Shown here: positions 12,099 to 25,040 of the stretch, in pieces
Numbering within the stretch: the stretch's first letter is position 1
Layout of the letters: every line of letters begins with the position of its first letter
DNA from: Allium sativum
Taxonomy: Eukaryota > Streptophyta > Magnoliopsida > Asparagales > Amaryllidaceae
Assembly: GCA_030737875.1 (NCBI GenBank)
Contig: CM060918.1
Coordinates: 770,034,552-770,098,551, forward strand
Direction of reading: 5' to 3'
Length of the DNA: 64,000 nucleotides
The notes under the pieces: model-generated
Told to the model about the DNA's origin: nothing
Databases searched by the model: none
Seen by the model: only the letters and a program-made list of their open reading frames with translations
Made by a program: the position numbers and the translations under genes

Positions 12099-15000
12099 TG
12101 TAACGTCCCATATTTTTGGTAGTCAAATATTTAATTTAATTTATTATTTTCAATATCGATTTGAAATTATATATGGATTTATAATATAGAATTCATTTTT
12201 AACGATGTTTGAATGTTTAATTTATACATAATTATAAATCGAGCTCATAACGTCGCGGTAATCAGTAATTTACGTTTTGAACTTCGATTGAATATACAGA
12301 ATCCGATATAAGTCGGAATTCTGTGAAATAAGAATCGTTTGAAACTATTTGGTTATAATTTTTTAATGAAAGAGAAAAATTAAGATTTCGTATTACTGAT
12401 TGTGTGTTATGTCCAATTCAAATTTCCGAATAGTCGCTATGGAATTCGCTAATAAACGATAATGTTATTAAATAAAATATTAAGGGTTTATATATATATA
12501 TGGATATTGTTTAACCAAGAATTTTTATATTGAGTTTGAAATATATATTGGTTTATTTTGAAGTTGTATAATATTTCATTTGGAGATATACGATAATAAT
12601 ATTTATTATTATTTAAATCGAATCATTTTAGATTCAGTTATATTATATCGATATTATATAGGCCTTAGATATAGCCATTTTTGAAACAATCTCCGTTTTC
12701 GATGAAATACATTTTATTGGAATACATATAGCTAGTTATGTCTAAATTCCTAGTTTGGAGCCAATCAGAGCTGTTTTATTCATGTGTGCAATTTAAGGGT
12801 AAACCGATGAATAATTTGGAATTAAAATAACACCATTGTGCAAACATAGTCTTTTTTCAATGAAATTAATTCCATTGGGACCGGAACGTTGAGACATAAC
12901 GGTGTATCCATTTTCATTTCGTTCTGAGTTCGTGAGTGACGATACAAATTTTGAACAATTAATGGTAAATAGCAGTAAAACGAAGTGAACATACATAAAC
13001 AAATAAAATAAAATAAAACTTAAACTCCATATCCATTTCTTAATGCCTAAGAAAATAAAGAAGTACACATATAGCCTAAGAAACTTTCACCTATCCTATT
13101 CTAAGTCTGGCAATGTCTTTCGAAAATCAGTTTCAAGGATTTGGGTAAAATTGCATGCGCTGGTCTGTTTTTCCTTCCATTTGAAGCTTCGATTGTATGA
13201 TAAAATAAAATATTTAGACACTTCGTGCTGAAGGAATTAAAGTACATTGTTTATTTCTTCAGTGGTCTCATGCAATGTATTTTTAAAACATACAGCTACT
13301 CTACCCCTTTTTTATAGATTGAAGCCACCTACCCTCTAAAAAAAACTTAAAGTAAAGTGACCACTGCCTTGTATCCTCAATTCGAAATGTCGAATCTTGC
13401 CATCGCACAGCTATTCCCAAGCCGATCTAAAACCCAACAAAACTATGCCTACCATGTACGTAATGAACTGACGTTGTCCCTATCCAATTTTTGTTCGACC
13501 ATGTATATATATCGTACCCCGAAGCTTCTCTTCATTTTCTTTTTACTGTAAGAAACCGCAAGAATACAACATGTCTCCACTTTAAATGAAGAGCCAGAAT
13601 TCCATAACCTTTTTCACCACCATTCTTTCAAACCTCGAACCTATTCGCATGACGTTCTACCACTAAATTGTGGAGCTCCTCGAGATCTGGCATCTGGTCG
13701 GTTGTGATGAGTGTTTGGGTGACGTGGTGATCAGCAATGGGGACTGAAGGTGCTGCGGATGTGGGTTTTGCAGGCGCTGAACAGTGAGTCGGAGGAAGGA
13801 AGTTCGAAGGATTGTGTGGAGGAAGAAAGGTGGGATAGTTTGATTTTGGACGGGGAGCATTAGCACGTGTACAGGATCAATAAAACGAAGGTGCAGAAGT
13901 AGAAAGGATCGAGACCGTTGTTTTGCAAAAAAAAAAAAAAACAAATGAGTCAACTTAGAAACTGGAAGTCTGGGGAGTTGCTGTGGATGAATGGGGCACG
14001 AAGAAACTGTTAGGGTGGTGGAATGGAACCTGAAGACTACATGAAGACGTTAGAACGATGGAATGTTGCCAGTAGGTTGGGACTTCGAACGTAGGTTGAT
14101 GGGAGGAAAGAATAAAAAAGGGGCAAAATGAAGTTTTAAACATAACATGAAGGCATGATAAAAATAAAAGGAAGAAAAAAAGAAATGGGTTGCGTTGAAG
14201 ACGTACTGTGCATGTTGTGTACACCGAGGCAATGGGGAAGAAATAATTAATGAAGGCAACAGGCATGCGTGGTGAAGGAACGGTTTGGGGAAGATGAAAG
14301 CAATAGGAACCGCGTGGCACGTATATGCATTAAATCGTGATATTGGTAAATTAGCGTATGTGGGTTTAGTTTAATACTGCTTAAGGAATTTATTAATTAA
14401 TTAATTTAACCAAATTATTTAAATAAGTATCACTTGTTCCTATGATAACAGAATGGAACAAAATTAGCAACACCAGAATCATATTTTCAACCACTGCATT
14501 TTGGAATCAGTCTGGATAGATTTGGAACAGCAGGAGTATTCAGTTAAATTAAATAACTATTTAATTTAACTGAAATCGAACCATTAAACGAGTCAAATCA
14601 AAGTGAGCATAACTCACTCAGTTTTATTCAGCTTATATTTTATATAAGTCGGGTTTTTAATTTGTGTGCTATGGTTGATAATTGTTTGTTGAATATATCT
14701 ATATGGGTGAATTGGTTGATTTTTGAATATTATATCTGTTTATTGAAATATGATTTTCTTTGAGGTAACATATTTAGATGTAGGGAAAAATAGGTAGTTG
14801 GATACCTCAAATTTATTGTTGTATTTCATATTACAATTATATGAATTGTTTATCTGATATTATTGGATGATTAACTTGTTTATTGATTGTTGAATATATA
14901 TTCAACGTTATTTGATATTAACCAATGGGTATTATTGGTTGAGTAATTGACAGCAATTGGCCTAAAAATAAATCGTTTTATAAATGTTGTTTTACCGTCA

Positions 15001-15487
15001 GGTGAATCGACGGTAACGAAGTTATAAAATTTATTTTATAATTAAAGATAGATTTTTAAATCTATTATTTTGAATAAAAGTTTGAAATATATTAATTCGA
15101 ATAAAAGTTAATAAAAGGAAATTTATATTTATTATTTAAGTTTATAGTTAATTATTAAATGGTTTTATAAATCAAATTCGTATGTTAATAAGATTTATAA
15201 GCAGGTGAGCAGAAATTAATGTAAGGGTTGAGAGTTGGATTATTTGTTTTTCCTAAAGACAATTAAATGGATTATTTAAATTAATTATTTTATTAATTAA
15301 CTTAAAGGAAAGACTAATTGGATTGATTAAAGAGATAACCATGGTTTAAGTCGACGAAGTCGACTATTTTAATTGAACTAAATTAGTTGGTTAATTTGTT
15401 TTGAATTAATCTAATGAAATAGATTAATGAATATTTGTTTAATTTTAAAAGAATTTATTATTTATTTTAGCTAATAAAGAACTTAAC
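12099..15487 (+). mobile_element. Element E2, 3' LTR, first part
   Basis: The LTR begins TGTAACGTCCC after the polypurine tract and runs to TTAAC at 15483-15487, where solo LTR F is inserted. It resumes at 58930. The part from about 14533 aligns with the 5' LTR from 7498. A GC-rich patch lies at about 13655-14330 and a run of 14 A at about 13926-13939. The ORFs at 13663-13953 and 13955-14320 on the minus strand have no recognisable domain and are low-complexity by-products of this patch. Confidence 0.85.
13655..14330 (+). other. GC-richer patch in the E2 LTR, possible leader
   Basis: This segment has higher GC than the LTR around it and occupies a mid-LTR position comparable to patches in E1, F and D. 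I recognise no protein in either strand. It may be the promoter-proximal leader. Confidence 0.3.
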
Positions 15488-16429
15488 TGTAACAACCCGG
15501 AAAATCAGAGCCAATTTAAAAAATTTATTTTGGCAATTTTAATGAATTTTGAATATTTAAAATGAATTATTTTAAATAATAACGACAAGAAACTTATTTT
15601 GAATAGAATTAGAACGTATATATTTATTTGAATCGATGTTGGAATATAAATATTAATTTTAATTTTAAAAGGAGTTAGAAATAGTGCGGCATTTTGAAAA
15701 TTCAACTTTGAACTTTGACTAGATGTACAGGATTCAAAATAAACCGGATTTTAGTGAAACCAAAAATATTTAAATCTATTTAAAAGTATCTTTTTAACGA
15801 ATCCGAAAAATCGAAATTTCATAGCGAGAATCAAAAGTTAGGGCCAATTGGATATTCGGAATAGTCAATATAGAATAAATATGACCCTTAAAACTAGAAA
15901 TTTTGCAAATGACCTCCGTTTTCGATGAAATCACTTTGGTTGGATCCGAAATGTCAATTTATTGCTAGATTCCTATTTCCATAATTTTTGGAATTAATAT
16001 GGGAGCATGGCAAAGGAAAACGCGTTTGGTAATTTCAGTTTGAATTGGACCGACCAGTAAAAAGTCCATTTTTCAAACGGTCTCCAAATTCAACAAAATT
16101 AATTTTATTAGAACTGTATCGTCCAAACATAGCTAGATTTATATTTCTGGAATTTTTGGAATCAGTATGTGTCCCCGGCAAATTAAAATGTATGCTCAAA
16201 TCCAAATTTGAATGTTTTATATTTTAATTTGAAGAATAACTGACTGAAAAAGTCGAATGGGCTTACGAAACATATTCCGTTGTGTCCAGAATAGGGGTAT
16301 TTAGCTAGGGGTGACAGTCGTTGGGTTTGAATTGGAGTTCGTATGGACTGAGGGATATTTTTGGATATAATTAAATTAAAAATAATTAAATAAACCCATG
16401 GGCCAATAGAATTTCGTCTTCATTTCTTC

Positions 16430-16770
16430 GTCGCCCCAGTCAAACCCGATAAACCTAATACTGAGCGGCGGAAATTGCTTCCCCCTTCTCTCATCGATTC
16501 CTCAAAATCCACGCAATAAAATCGTTCCCTCTAATTGAAGATTTTGTAGAGGAGACTGAGATCTTCAAATCCATAGTTGTTTCGCCCTCCAACATTGAGT
16601 AAATCGAGAGGACTAAGCCCGGAAGTTCATCGCCCTGCCGTGCCCTCTAGACGCCATCGATTTGAACCCCCCTGGTGGCGCCTGCGCGGGTTTCAGAGGC
16701 CTTCGACGTGGTAAAGGCTGATCCCCTTCATACTTCACGGATTTGAAGTAAAATCCAAACCTAGTTTGGA
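16430..16770 (+). other. GC-rich patch in F, possible 5' leader
   Basis: A pyrimidine-rich start is followed by GC-rich sequence including CGTGCCCTCTAGACGCCATC. D has the corresponding CGTGCCCTCTGGACGCCGTC on its minus strand. The position after an AT-rich stretch suggests the start of the transcript, but no transcript evidence is available. Confidence 0.4.
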
Positions 16771-17734
16771 ATCAAAACCGAAATACATGGCAGTGTATAT
16801 TATTAAGGTTTGTGACACTTTATATACGTTGCAAATTCATTTTAACTTCTAAAAGTCGCATCTTTATCATACGATAACAAAATTCGATGAAACAGGAGAC
16901 ATTGGGCACGTGGCGACGTCTTCTACATTCTGGAAGAGACCGGAGATTTTTTAGAGCTCGCTACAATTTTAGACGAAGCCGAAAGCAATGTGAAATTTCT
17001 AAATTCAATTAAATTTAGAAATAAAATATATTAGGATGTAGACGGAGTTTAGAAACTCCCGACACCCGTCGTCCACAAACCATGGACGACTTGATTGTGA
17101 TTGGTGGGAAATTTAGTTGATATAGCGAATGGTTGATTATGGTTGTTTGTGGTTGAAACAAAATTTGAATTGGTTGTGGAAAAATTCAATGTGATATGAA
17201 AATGATCGAAATGTTTAGATCCTTAGGAAAAGCCCCTTAGGGAACGCCGCGAGGCCTAAGGTAGTGCGAGGAGCCGTACTCGGGATGGTACCGATTTTAA
17301 ACCCCCTGCCGTAATGCTGCCGAAATTTTCTGAAATACTCATGGGTTTGAATTTTATTCATGTATTGAAATATATTCATGTGTTGATAATTTATTCATGA
17401 TTGAAATAAATTGCTTAGATAATAAAAATCACATTTTTATTATGCGTATGAAGTTTATAAAATATTCATGTTTGAAATAAATTGTTTTAACAATAAAAAT
17501 CGCATTTTTATTATATATATGAATCGATAAAATATTCATGTTTGAAATAAATTGTTTAAACAATAAAAATCACATTTTTATTATATATATGAATTGCTAA
17601 AAATATCCATGTGTTGAAATAAAAATTTGTTAGTTAAAAATATTATTTTTAACACGTATATGAATTGAAAATGGTTTAGAAATCGATGAACGAATTATAT
17701 TTATATATATAAATATAAATTAAATTAAATCGAA

Positions 17735-18110
17735 TAACAACGCTGCAGTTCGCGTTTTGAAATCGTATTTTTAAACGATTATTATGGGAGATCCGACCGT
17801 CGGATTTTCCTGAAACTGGAACCCTTGGGTTCGCTTTGGAAGGATCTTTCCAACGGTATAAAATTCGTTAAGATCCAACGGTTAGATTGTGTAAAATGTT
17901 TAATTCAAATCTAAATAAAAACAGCGCCAGAATGAATTATATATATATATAAACTAAAATAAAACAAATAATGACACTGCAGTTCGCATTTTGAAATCGT
18001 AACTTTAAACACTGGGAGATCCAACCATCGGATTTTCCGATATGTGTAATCAAATCTGAAGAAAAACAGCGCCATGGTCGCGCTATGGCCTGAAGCGTCA
18101 TTTAAATAAA
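17735..18110 (+). repeat. Imperfect tandem duplication in F
   Basis: Two copies of a block contain CTGCAGTTCGC, GGGAGATCC and AACAGCGCCA, separated by a TA run at about 17938-17950. D carries two equivalent copies at about 22240-22760 in the opposite orientation, each next to a long TA tract. Confidence 0.75.
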
Positions 18111-18588
18111 TAGGCAATTTTTAGATAAATAAAAATAACGATAAATCGTTTAAAAATATTATAAACGATATAAAATGGAAATAAACCGAATTTACTTGGT
18201 TTATTGGATATTTTATGGCTGAATGTATTTGACATGAAAATTGTATTAGTGAACTGAATTATGGATGTCAAATAATTTAACCATGGACAGAATTGATTTA
18301 AATTCTATATATACGTGAATTATTTAAGAAGGCCGAGTTAATTCTCATTTCAAATAACTGATCAACGATAAGAAGTCGAAGATATGAAGAGGGTGCAAGA
18401 CCGATGATCTTCACATCAAATGCATGGCTACTGATGCCTTTGATGGGAGATGCTGCCCTGAAAGGGTTACATTGGTGGTTGTCTGGACATACTTGTTGAT
18501 CGTTCGAATGTGCGAGGGCCTCTCTCCTGTATTGGACATATGAGATGAGGAATAAGGTGCCTTCGGTTTCGTTCAGACCCAGAACGGA

Positions 18589-20411
18589 TGAAACACCCCA
18601 CCTCCGTTAAGGTCACTCACAAAGGGAATGCCTTAACTTTGGTGGAGCATTATAGGTAAAAGACATAGATAATTTACAAGACAGACATATAAGCAGCGGA
18701 AAAACTAAATTTATTTCATACGTGGTTCATAACAAAAAAACATTACAGCAAACTGTCTCAAAACAACTTCCAAATCATTACATCAAAATCTCTGTCTTGA
18801 TTAAAACATAAAGAAGCATAGAACAATAATAAAATAGCATAAATCCCCATTGAGAGTGTATCCAAAGCCATAGTGCAAGAGAAGAGAATCCAAGTAATAC
18901 AACTACTCTCTTCAACCTTGCAAAAGGTCTGAACTAAGCTTGAGTGTTCCCTCCTTGTGGACCTGGGGGGGGGGGGGGAACAGAAGAAAAGAAGGCGAAA
19001 GAAAAATGGGTCAGACATACGTATGGTAAGTCCAGTGATTTTTCAGTATGTGAACAAGAAAAAGAATCATGACATGGATAAACTGAAAATAGGACAATAC
19101 CAGAAAAATATGGTAACATAAGACTGGATAAGGCTGGTTAAGCCGAGCATACTATCGCACCCAATTCTATTTCTATGCACCTATTTATACTTGTTCCAAC
19201 TAGCACTACATGTTCATGATAAAATGATCCCCTTTATCGATCGGCTCCTACTCGCATGTATTTATCACGTGTGTCATTTGGCCCCCGCTTGATTGTAGAT
19301 ACCTGTGCTCATCCCACCATGGGGTGCATCAAATCCTATGGTGGCAACCCGACACGATTCAAGATGCACAGTGCATAACTACTGATGCCTAGTGCCTGCT
19401 TTTTCCACTCCGGAGTACGTGCACGCCCGTACTCCGTCGGAACCTACATTGACGCTCCACCCGCCGTTGTTTTGACCGCTTATAATCAGCCTAGTAATCG
19501 TGCCCCACCCTGCCTAGTTCAGGGTACCATGATACATCTATGTGGGTTACTACTGAAATGGGTTCTCGTTACTAGGGTTTCCTAATCAACATGTTAAATT
19601 GGTTAAGTGTCCAAATTAGCCTAACCCCATCCATCAGTTTAGTTAACATGTTGTATTGGTTAAGTGCTGCCTTAATTAACATAACCCTACCATTCTTATC
19701 TTAGCTTTAATTCATTCATTAAAGCACCAACCACTCACATTAGACAGGTATTGTTGCGGTCGCTGGATGTGCCGGTCGGTTCCGGGCAGCCTTACACCGC
19801 AATTCAGTCTAACCTCGGGTTCTTTTGGGTTTGATGCGCTAACCTCTCACATTAGATCTATATTGTTACGGTTGCTGGATTTGTCGGGCGGTTCCGGGCA
19901 GTTCAATACCATAACTCAATCTAACCTCGGGTTAGGCATATTCGTCTTTTGCTAAATTTACTTATTTACCCCTTTATGTTTATATGTAAATTATTGACAT
20001 TCAAGTCAAGCCCCACTTTCCCTCTAAATCAAGTTCATAATTTTAGGTATAAAAATTATACCACTTTATGCCATAAACCATTTACATGATTATGAGCCAA
20101 ATATGCCCATTACATGTAATTTCATGTTTTTCCCCAACGTTACCCCCGTTAAAGGTTGGCATAAATTACATAAAATGTTAGGCTCGCTACATAGCCTAAC
20201 TCATACACAAAAGGGAAAAAAAAAGGAACATGTAATATTCCAACATCATAAAAATATGGATCTAACTACACATATGTCATATGAATTCGGCATAGAGCAA
20301 TATATATTCAATTATGAACTTGCAAATTTAGATCTACTCAACATGAATCATAAAATAGGAGTTTTACGTAGAACTACATAAACTTAATTAGGCATGTAGT
20401 TGTGAACTTGC
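18589..20411 (-). mobile_element. Element C, 3' LTR, left part
   Basis: This is the terminal part of the C 3' LTR on the minus strand, ending TGTTTCA in element sense. It aligns with 43131-44963. It carries two structured repeats (19728-19936) and a run of 14 G at 18965-18978. It stops at CTTGC (20407-20411), the target site of D. Confidence 0.9.
19728..19936 (-). repeat. Twin stem-loop repeat in the C 3' LTR
   Basis: Two tandem stem-loop units (about 19728-19822 and 19839-19935) have TTGCGGT/ACCGCAA in the first, and CTAACC/GGTTAG plus a U-G-paired TTATGGT/ACCGTAA (element sense) in the second. The apex is CCGG. They correspond to the units in A and B at 25041-25263 and 48003-48236. Confidence 0.75.
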
Positions 20412-22478
20412 TGTGACGACCCCAAAACCCCGTACGACGGTGTCAAGGGTAATCTTTGGAATATAACACATAAACAGATAATAGCAGAACAAAAATAAAT
20501 AAATACACGAGATAATGAACAAATAATACACTGGATAAATGAAACCATCAGAGTTACACAGTATACAGGATCATACTTAGTACAAATACAGTTCAGCTAT
20601 ACATATGTCTATAGCGGAAAACAAACATAATATGTACAATAGGAGCAGAACAACATAAAAAGAGATAAATGATAGAATCCATCTTCAGCTCCAGCTATCC
20701 AGAAAGAGCCTGCTAAAACCTGAATACAAGGCTGCCCGTGTAGAAAAAGGGGCACCCGAGTTTGCAAGTGAAACAAACTATGAGTCAGTCATGGGACTGG
20801 TATGAGAAATCTACTTAACACATTCTATACTATGGCTAATCACAGGACCACGCCACTTTCGCGGAACGGGTTTACTCCATTGGATTGCCAGTGCTCTAAA
20901 ACAAGTAAATCTTTAAAACATCGCAATGCTTTTTATAAAAATGAAGCCATTATAAGACTCAGTTCCCATTACACAATGCAACGCAAACCGGAGGATAGAA
21001 TTTTACCTTATAATGGCCAAAATATGCTTGATACGAATAACACAAAAGCATTTGATATTATTACTAGTGTTTATATGTTTTAAAAACAAATTCAATCATA
21101 ACTATCAATCATAGACGACATGGGTACCATATATCATGTCACCATATATAGGTATACAATCAAAACCGCAAAGTTACGTATTTGGAAATTGGATTTCCAT
21201 CATGAACCAAGGCAAAAGATAGTCCTTACCGACTTCGCGACTCTCTAGCCCGAGCCACAGGTTCAGAGCGCATCGACCCTTGGATCGTTAGGGCCGGTCC
21301 ACCGATGTGGATTAAAATTCCTGAACACAGGGTTTCCCCACCCTTTGAGGCGTAAATGAGCCAACGAATGACTCCATCGGCTTCACATAGTCACCGATAT
21401 ATCCAAGGCGCCTCGCAACAGCAACAACCACACAGGTGAAAATAATATAAATGCTAGCCTGTTTAAGCACTAACACCACCTATAGCTAGAAGGAAATGCA
21501 TGCCCTCCCTGATGTCCGCTCCTGTTTCTGGTTCATACCGGGGTGTGAGGCTCGCGAATTCACGTTATACACAAAGCTACGCCACACAGGCGGTGCTTTG
21601 ATCATCAACCACAAGACTTTGCTTTTCAACAGAAGCCTTGATCACTGCATCATAGCATGCCACACAGGCAATTCACACCATGCAACTGATGGCTATCAAT
21701 CACACAGAATGAATTCCAATGTCAGACACACAGTCCATTTACAAGTCCATTCTGGGTCTGATCGAAACCGGAGGCACTATATACCTCGCATACCCATCGA
21801 TCTCCACGTACGTCTGGATGATCACCACTCATTATCCATATTTCGGGATGCCTCCCAATCAGGACATTAGTTACCATCCAAACGAGGTGAAGATCTCCGG
21901 TCTTTGACCACTGTCTTCATCTTCGATTTCTTATCGTCGATTCAGTTATTCAGAATGGGATAAACCCGGTCTTTCTGAGCAACTCGCGTATATAATAAAC
22001 AAGTGCTACACAAACACAACATATGCCTTATTCCAATTCATTAGTCACTAACCGTAAATCAGTAAGAGAACGATTCCCCAAATATTAACCCCGAAGGCCG
22101 AAACCAACATCAGATCAAAATCCAGGAAACCATTCGACTTAGCTAACCTTCAGTTAGTTTCTAAATTTCACATTCCATATCGTTTATAATATTTTATAAC
22201 GATTTGTCGCTATTTTTATTTATTTAAAAACAACCAATTTATTGAAACGACGCTTCAGGCCATAACGCGGCCGTGGCGCTGTTTTTCTTCAGATTTGATT
22301 TACACATATCTAAAAATCTAACCGTTGGATCTTCACAAAATTTATATCATTAGAAAGATCTTTTCAAAATGAATCCAACGGTTCCAGTTTTGGAAAAATC
22401 CGACAGTCAGATCTCCCGGTACAATCGTTTGAAGTTTCGATTTCAAAATACGAACTGCAGCATCGTTATTCGATTTAA

Positions 22479-22517
<39 letters not shown>

Positions 22518-22730
22518 TCGATTCTGGCACTGTTTTTCTTCAGATTTGAATTAAACATTCCAGACAATCCAACCGTTGGATCTTTACAAAGTTGGTGTCA
22601 TTGGAAAGATACTTCCAAAGCGAACCCAATGGTTTCAGTTTCGGGAAAATCCGATGGTCGGATCTCCCGCACTAATCGTTTGAAATCATGGTTTCAAAAC
22701 ACGAACTGCAGCTTCGTTATTCGATTTAAT

Positions 22731-22766
<36 letters not shown>

Positions 22767-23063
22767 TAATATATTCTTTGATTTCAAAACCATTTCCTTT
22801 TCATACATTTGATAAAAATGATATTTTTATCCAACCGGCATTTATTTCGATACTTCACTATTTTTAACAATTCATGTATATAATAAAAATGTGATTTTTA
22901 TTGTAAAACAATTTATTTCAAAACATTACTATTTTATATAGTTCATATAGATGATAAAAATATGATTTTTATTATAAAACAATTTATTTCAAAACACGAA
23001 TACCATTCAACACATGAATTTCTATTCAATGAATGAATTTCTATTCAACACATGAATGTTTTC
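20412..23063 (-). mobile_element. Element D, left segment (LTR end part)
   Basis: This segment aligns in reverse with the F tail (57932-58929, 46060-46407) and the G LTR. It contains two copies of a block of about 230 bp (22240-22500, 22510-22770), each next to a TA tract. It ends in tandem units containing CACATGAATTTCTATTCAA. B is inserted after TTTTC at 23059-23063. The ORF 21496-21870 is shared only as DNA homology with the other LTRs and has no recognisable domain. Confidence 0.85.
22487..22762. repeat. TA dinucleotide tracts in D
   Basis: Two alternating TA runs (about 22487-22512 and 22735-22762) lie at equivalent positions in the two copies of the D internal duplication. Confidence 0.9.
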
Positions 23064-23341
23064 TGTAACACCCCGTATTTTAGTTAATACTAAAATTCAC
23101 TAATCGCAGAATAAACAATCTCAGACGTGGGAATTGGGGGTAACGGGCTGCGTCATTGCGTTCGTCTCGGAAAAATACGCAGAATAGAGTCCGAAATTTT
23201 GTAAATCGGAGTCCGTATGGCCCAGTTAAGGCCCAATGAAGTTTGCAGAAAAATTAAAGCTAAAAACAGATTTAAAAATTCAAATTCAGATTTCAAAATC
23301 GAACCAGTGGGGCCAGGCGGGAAAATTCCCGCCCTAACCAT

Positions 23342-23396
23342 GTCGACAGGCCTGTAGACAGGGGGGTCGACTTGCCTGTCGACACGGCGTGTCGAG
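23342..23396 (+). promoter_or_regulatory. 12-bp-spaced GTCGAC array, B 5' LTR
   Basis: GTCGAC at 23342, 23366 and 23378, with the variants GTAGAC at 23354 and GTCGAG at 23391, are spaced 12-13 bp apart, about 140-190 bp upstream of the TATA box. I infer a U3 regulatory array. Confidence 0.6.
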
Positions 23397-23524
23397 CCAG
23401 AGGGCTTGGGTGCACCAGATTTGGTTTTCTGGCTAGGGCTGGGCTGGGTTCTAGAGATTTCCTAAATCTAACGGACCTAATCTAACCTAGGGTTAATCTA
23501 AGGGCCTAAAACACTACCTAATCC

Positions 23525-23532
23525 TATAAATA
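23525..23532 (+). promoter_or_regulatory. TATA box, B 5' LTR
   Basis: TATAAATA lies in the conserved context AATCC...; the same box stands at the equivalent place in the other B and A LTRs. Confidence 0.65.
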
Positions 23533-24070
23533 AGACCCCAACCCTACCCTAATTCATTCATAATTAGATCTTGTAACTAAACTATGGCAAAATGAAACTT
23601 GATCATGGCCTCCACAAATCAATGAAGAGAGTTGCAAGCTAATCAACCTCTAATCAACATCTTCTTCAACTAAAGCAACTAATTCCACTTCATAAGTTTG
23701 CTAATCTTGGTTTTGGTGAGTTTCTATCACTTTGATGATCAATTGCTAAATTAAGTAGATGAGATATGATGAGATCTATGGTTTTGCATGAGGATTAATG
23801 GGTTTTCAAGCCATATGATATGATGTGAATATGCTAATCTATGCTTAATATTAATCCTATGTTTATGCATGTTGAATATGTGAGTTTATGCATGTTAAAT
23901 ATGTGAGTTTATGCATGTTAAATATGTGAGTTTATGCTTGTTAAAAATGTGAGTTTATGCATGTTGAATATGTGAGTTTATGCAAGTTGGATATGTGGGT
24001 TTATGCAAGTTAAGTGGTGGGTTTATGCATAATAAGTAATTGATTTTATGCATGCTAAGTAGGTGGTTTT

Positions 24071-24661
24071 ATGCATGCTAAGTGTTTGGTATTATGCATA
24101 AATCATGACATGCAAGTTTACCCTTTTAAATGTGATGCATACATATGCAAGATGGCACCTTTATATGCTATGAATATATATGTGTATGCATGTTTACCCT
24201 CCTTTAAGATGCAAGTCATATATGCAAGTTCAACATGTTATGCAAGTTATGTGTATGCTTACATGCAAGTTCAACATGTTATACAAGTTATGTGTATGCT
24301 TATATGCAAGCTCAACATGTTATGCAAGTTTATGTGTATGATGTTATGTAAGTTATGTGCATGTTGTTATGCAAGTTCATATGCAAGTTATGTGTACGAT
24401 GTTATGCAAGTTATGTGCATGATGTTATGCAAGTTATGTGTATATTGATATGGAAGTTATGTTTATAATATTATGCAAGTTATGTGTATGATGTTATGCA
24501 AGTTAACATGTAACATGTTGTGCAAGTTCACACCTTTAAGACACATGCAAGTTCACCTTTGTATAACCTATGAACACTTATGCAAGTCGCCTTTATACAT
24601 GACATATGTATGTTCATGCAAGTTGGGTTATTTCGTAATGCTAGTTGGGTTAATGTCATGA
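24071..24661 (+). repeat. ATGCAAGTT-type repeat array, B 5' LTR
   Basis: Irregular repeats of TATGCAAGTTATGTGTATG and shorter ATGCAAGTT units run through this stretch. They keep a frame open (24071-24448 and 24473-24661), giving a protein of repeated Met, Tyr, Cys and Val that is a by-product of the repeat. The B 3' LTR (32006-32580) and both A LTRs have related arrays. Confidence 0.85.
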
Positions 24662-25040
24662 TGTAAGTGGACACCTTTTAACCCATGTTAATGCTAATGT
24701 ATGCTAAATGAAACCCATGTTAATTGTGAAAGAATCTTCTCTTGGAAATATGTCGTGTTAGCATAAGTACGTGGGGAAACGATGGGGTTAATAGACATGT
24801 TAATGAATGGTGTGAAATGGTTATGATTAAGCATACCATAAAATGAATAAGCATAAGTGGGAATTTACCTATTGAGTTAGGTCTACCCCATGGGAACTTA
24901 CCTATTGAGTTAGGTCTACCCATGTTATGGAATTGGGAATTTACCTATTGAGTTAGGTCTACCCATATTCTTGTAAATGTGAATATTAATTAGGGATAAT
25001 TAATAAATATGGGGGTGATTAATTAGGTGTAATTAATCGA

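Larger units (their letters stand above)
15488..18588 (+). mobile_element. Element F, segment 1
   Basis: This is the LTR start of F up to the target site ACGGA (18584-18588) of element C. It contains a GC-rich patch (about 16430-16770), three tandem units of about 65 bp around 17380-17640 ending in AT-rich stretches, and a duplicated block of about 200 bp (17735-17930, 17960-18080) containing CTGCAGTTCGC. Nothing is recognisably coding. Confidence 0.85.

Noticed and set aside
13955..14320. 121-codon minus-strand ORF in the E2 LTR
   Set aside because: No domain or family resemblance; it falls within LTR sequence, and the opposite strand is the element sense.
23153..23341. 62-codon ORF present in both B LTRs as a conserved small gene
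   Set aside because: It is duplicated only because it lies in the LTR, and it is antisense to the element upstream of its TATA box.
24071..24448. 125-codon ORF in the B LTR (and its copy at 32006-32383)
   Set aside because: It is translation of a tandem ATGCAAGTT-type repeat; composition is repetitive and no domain is present.
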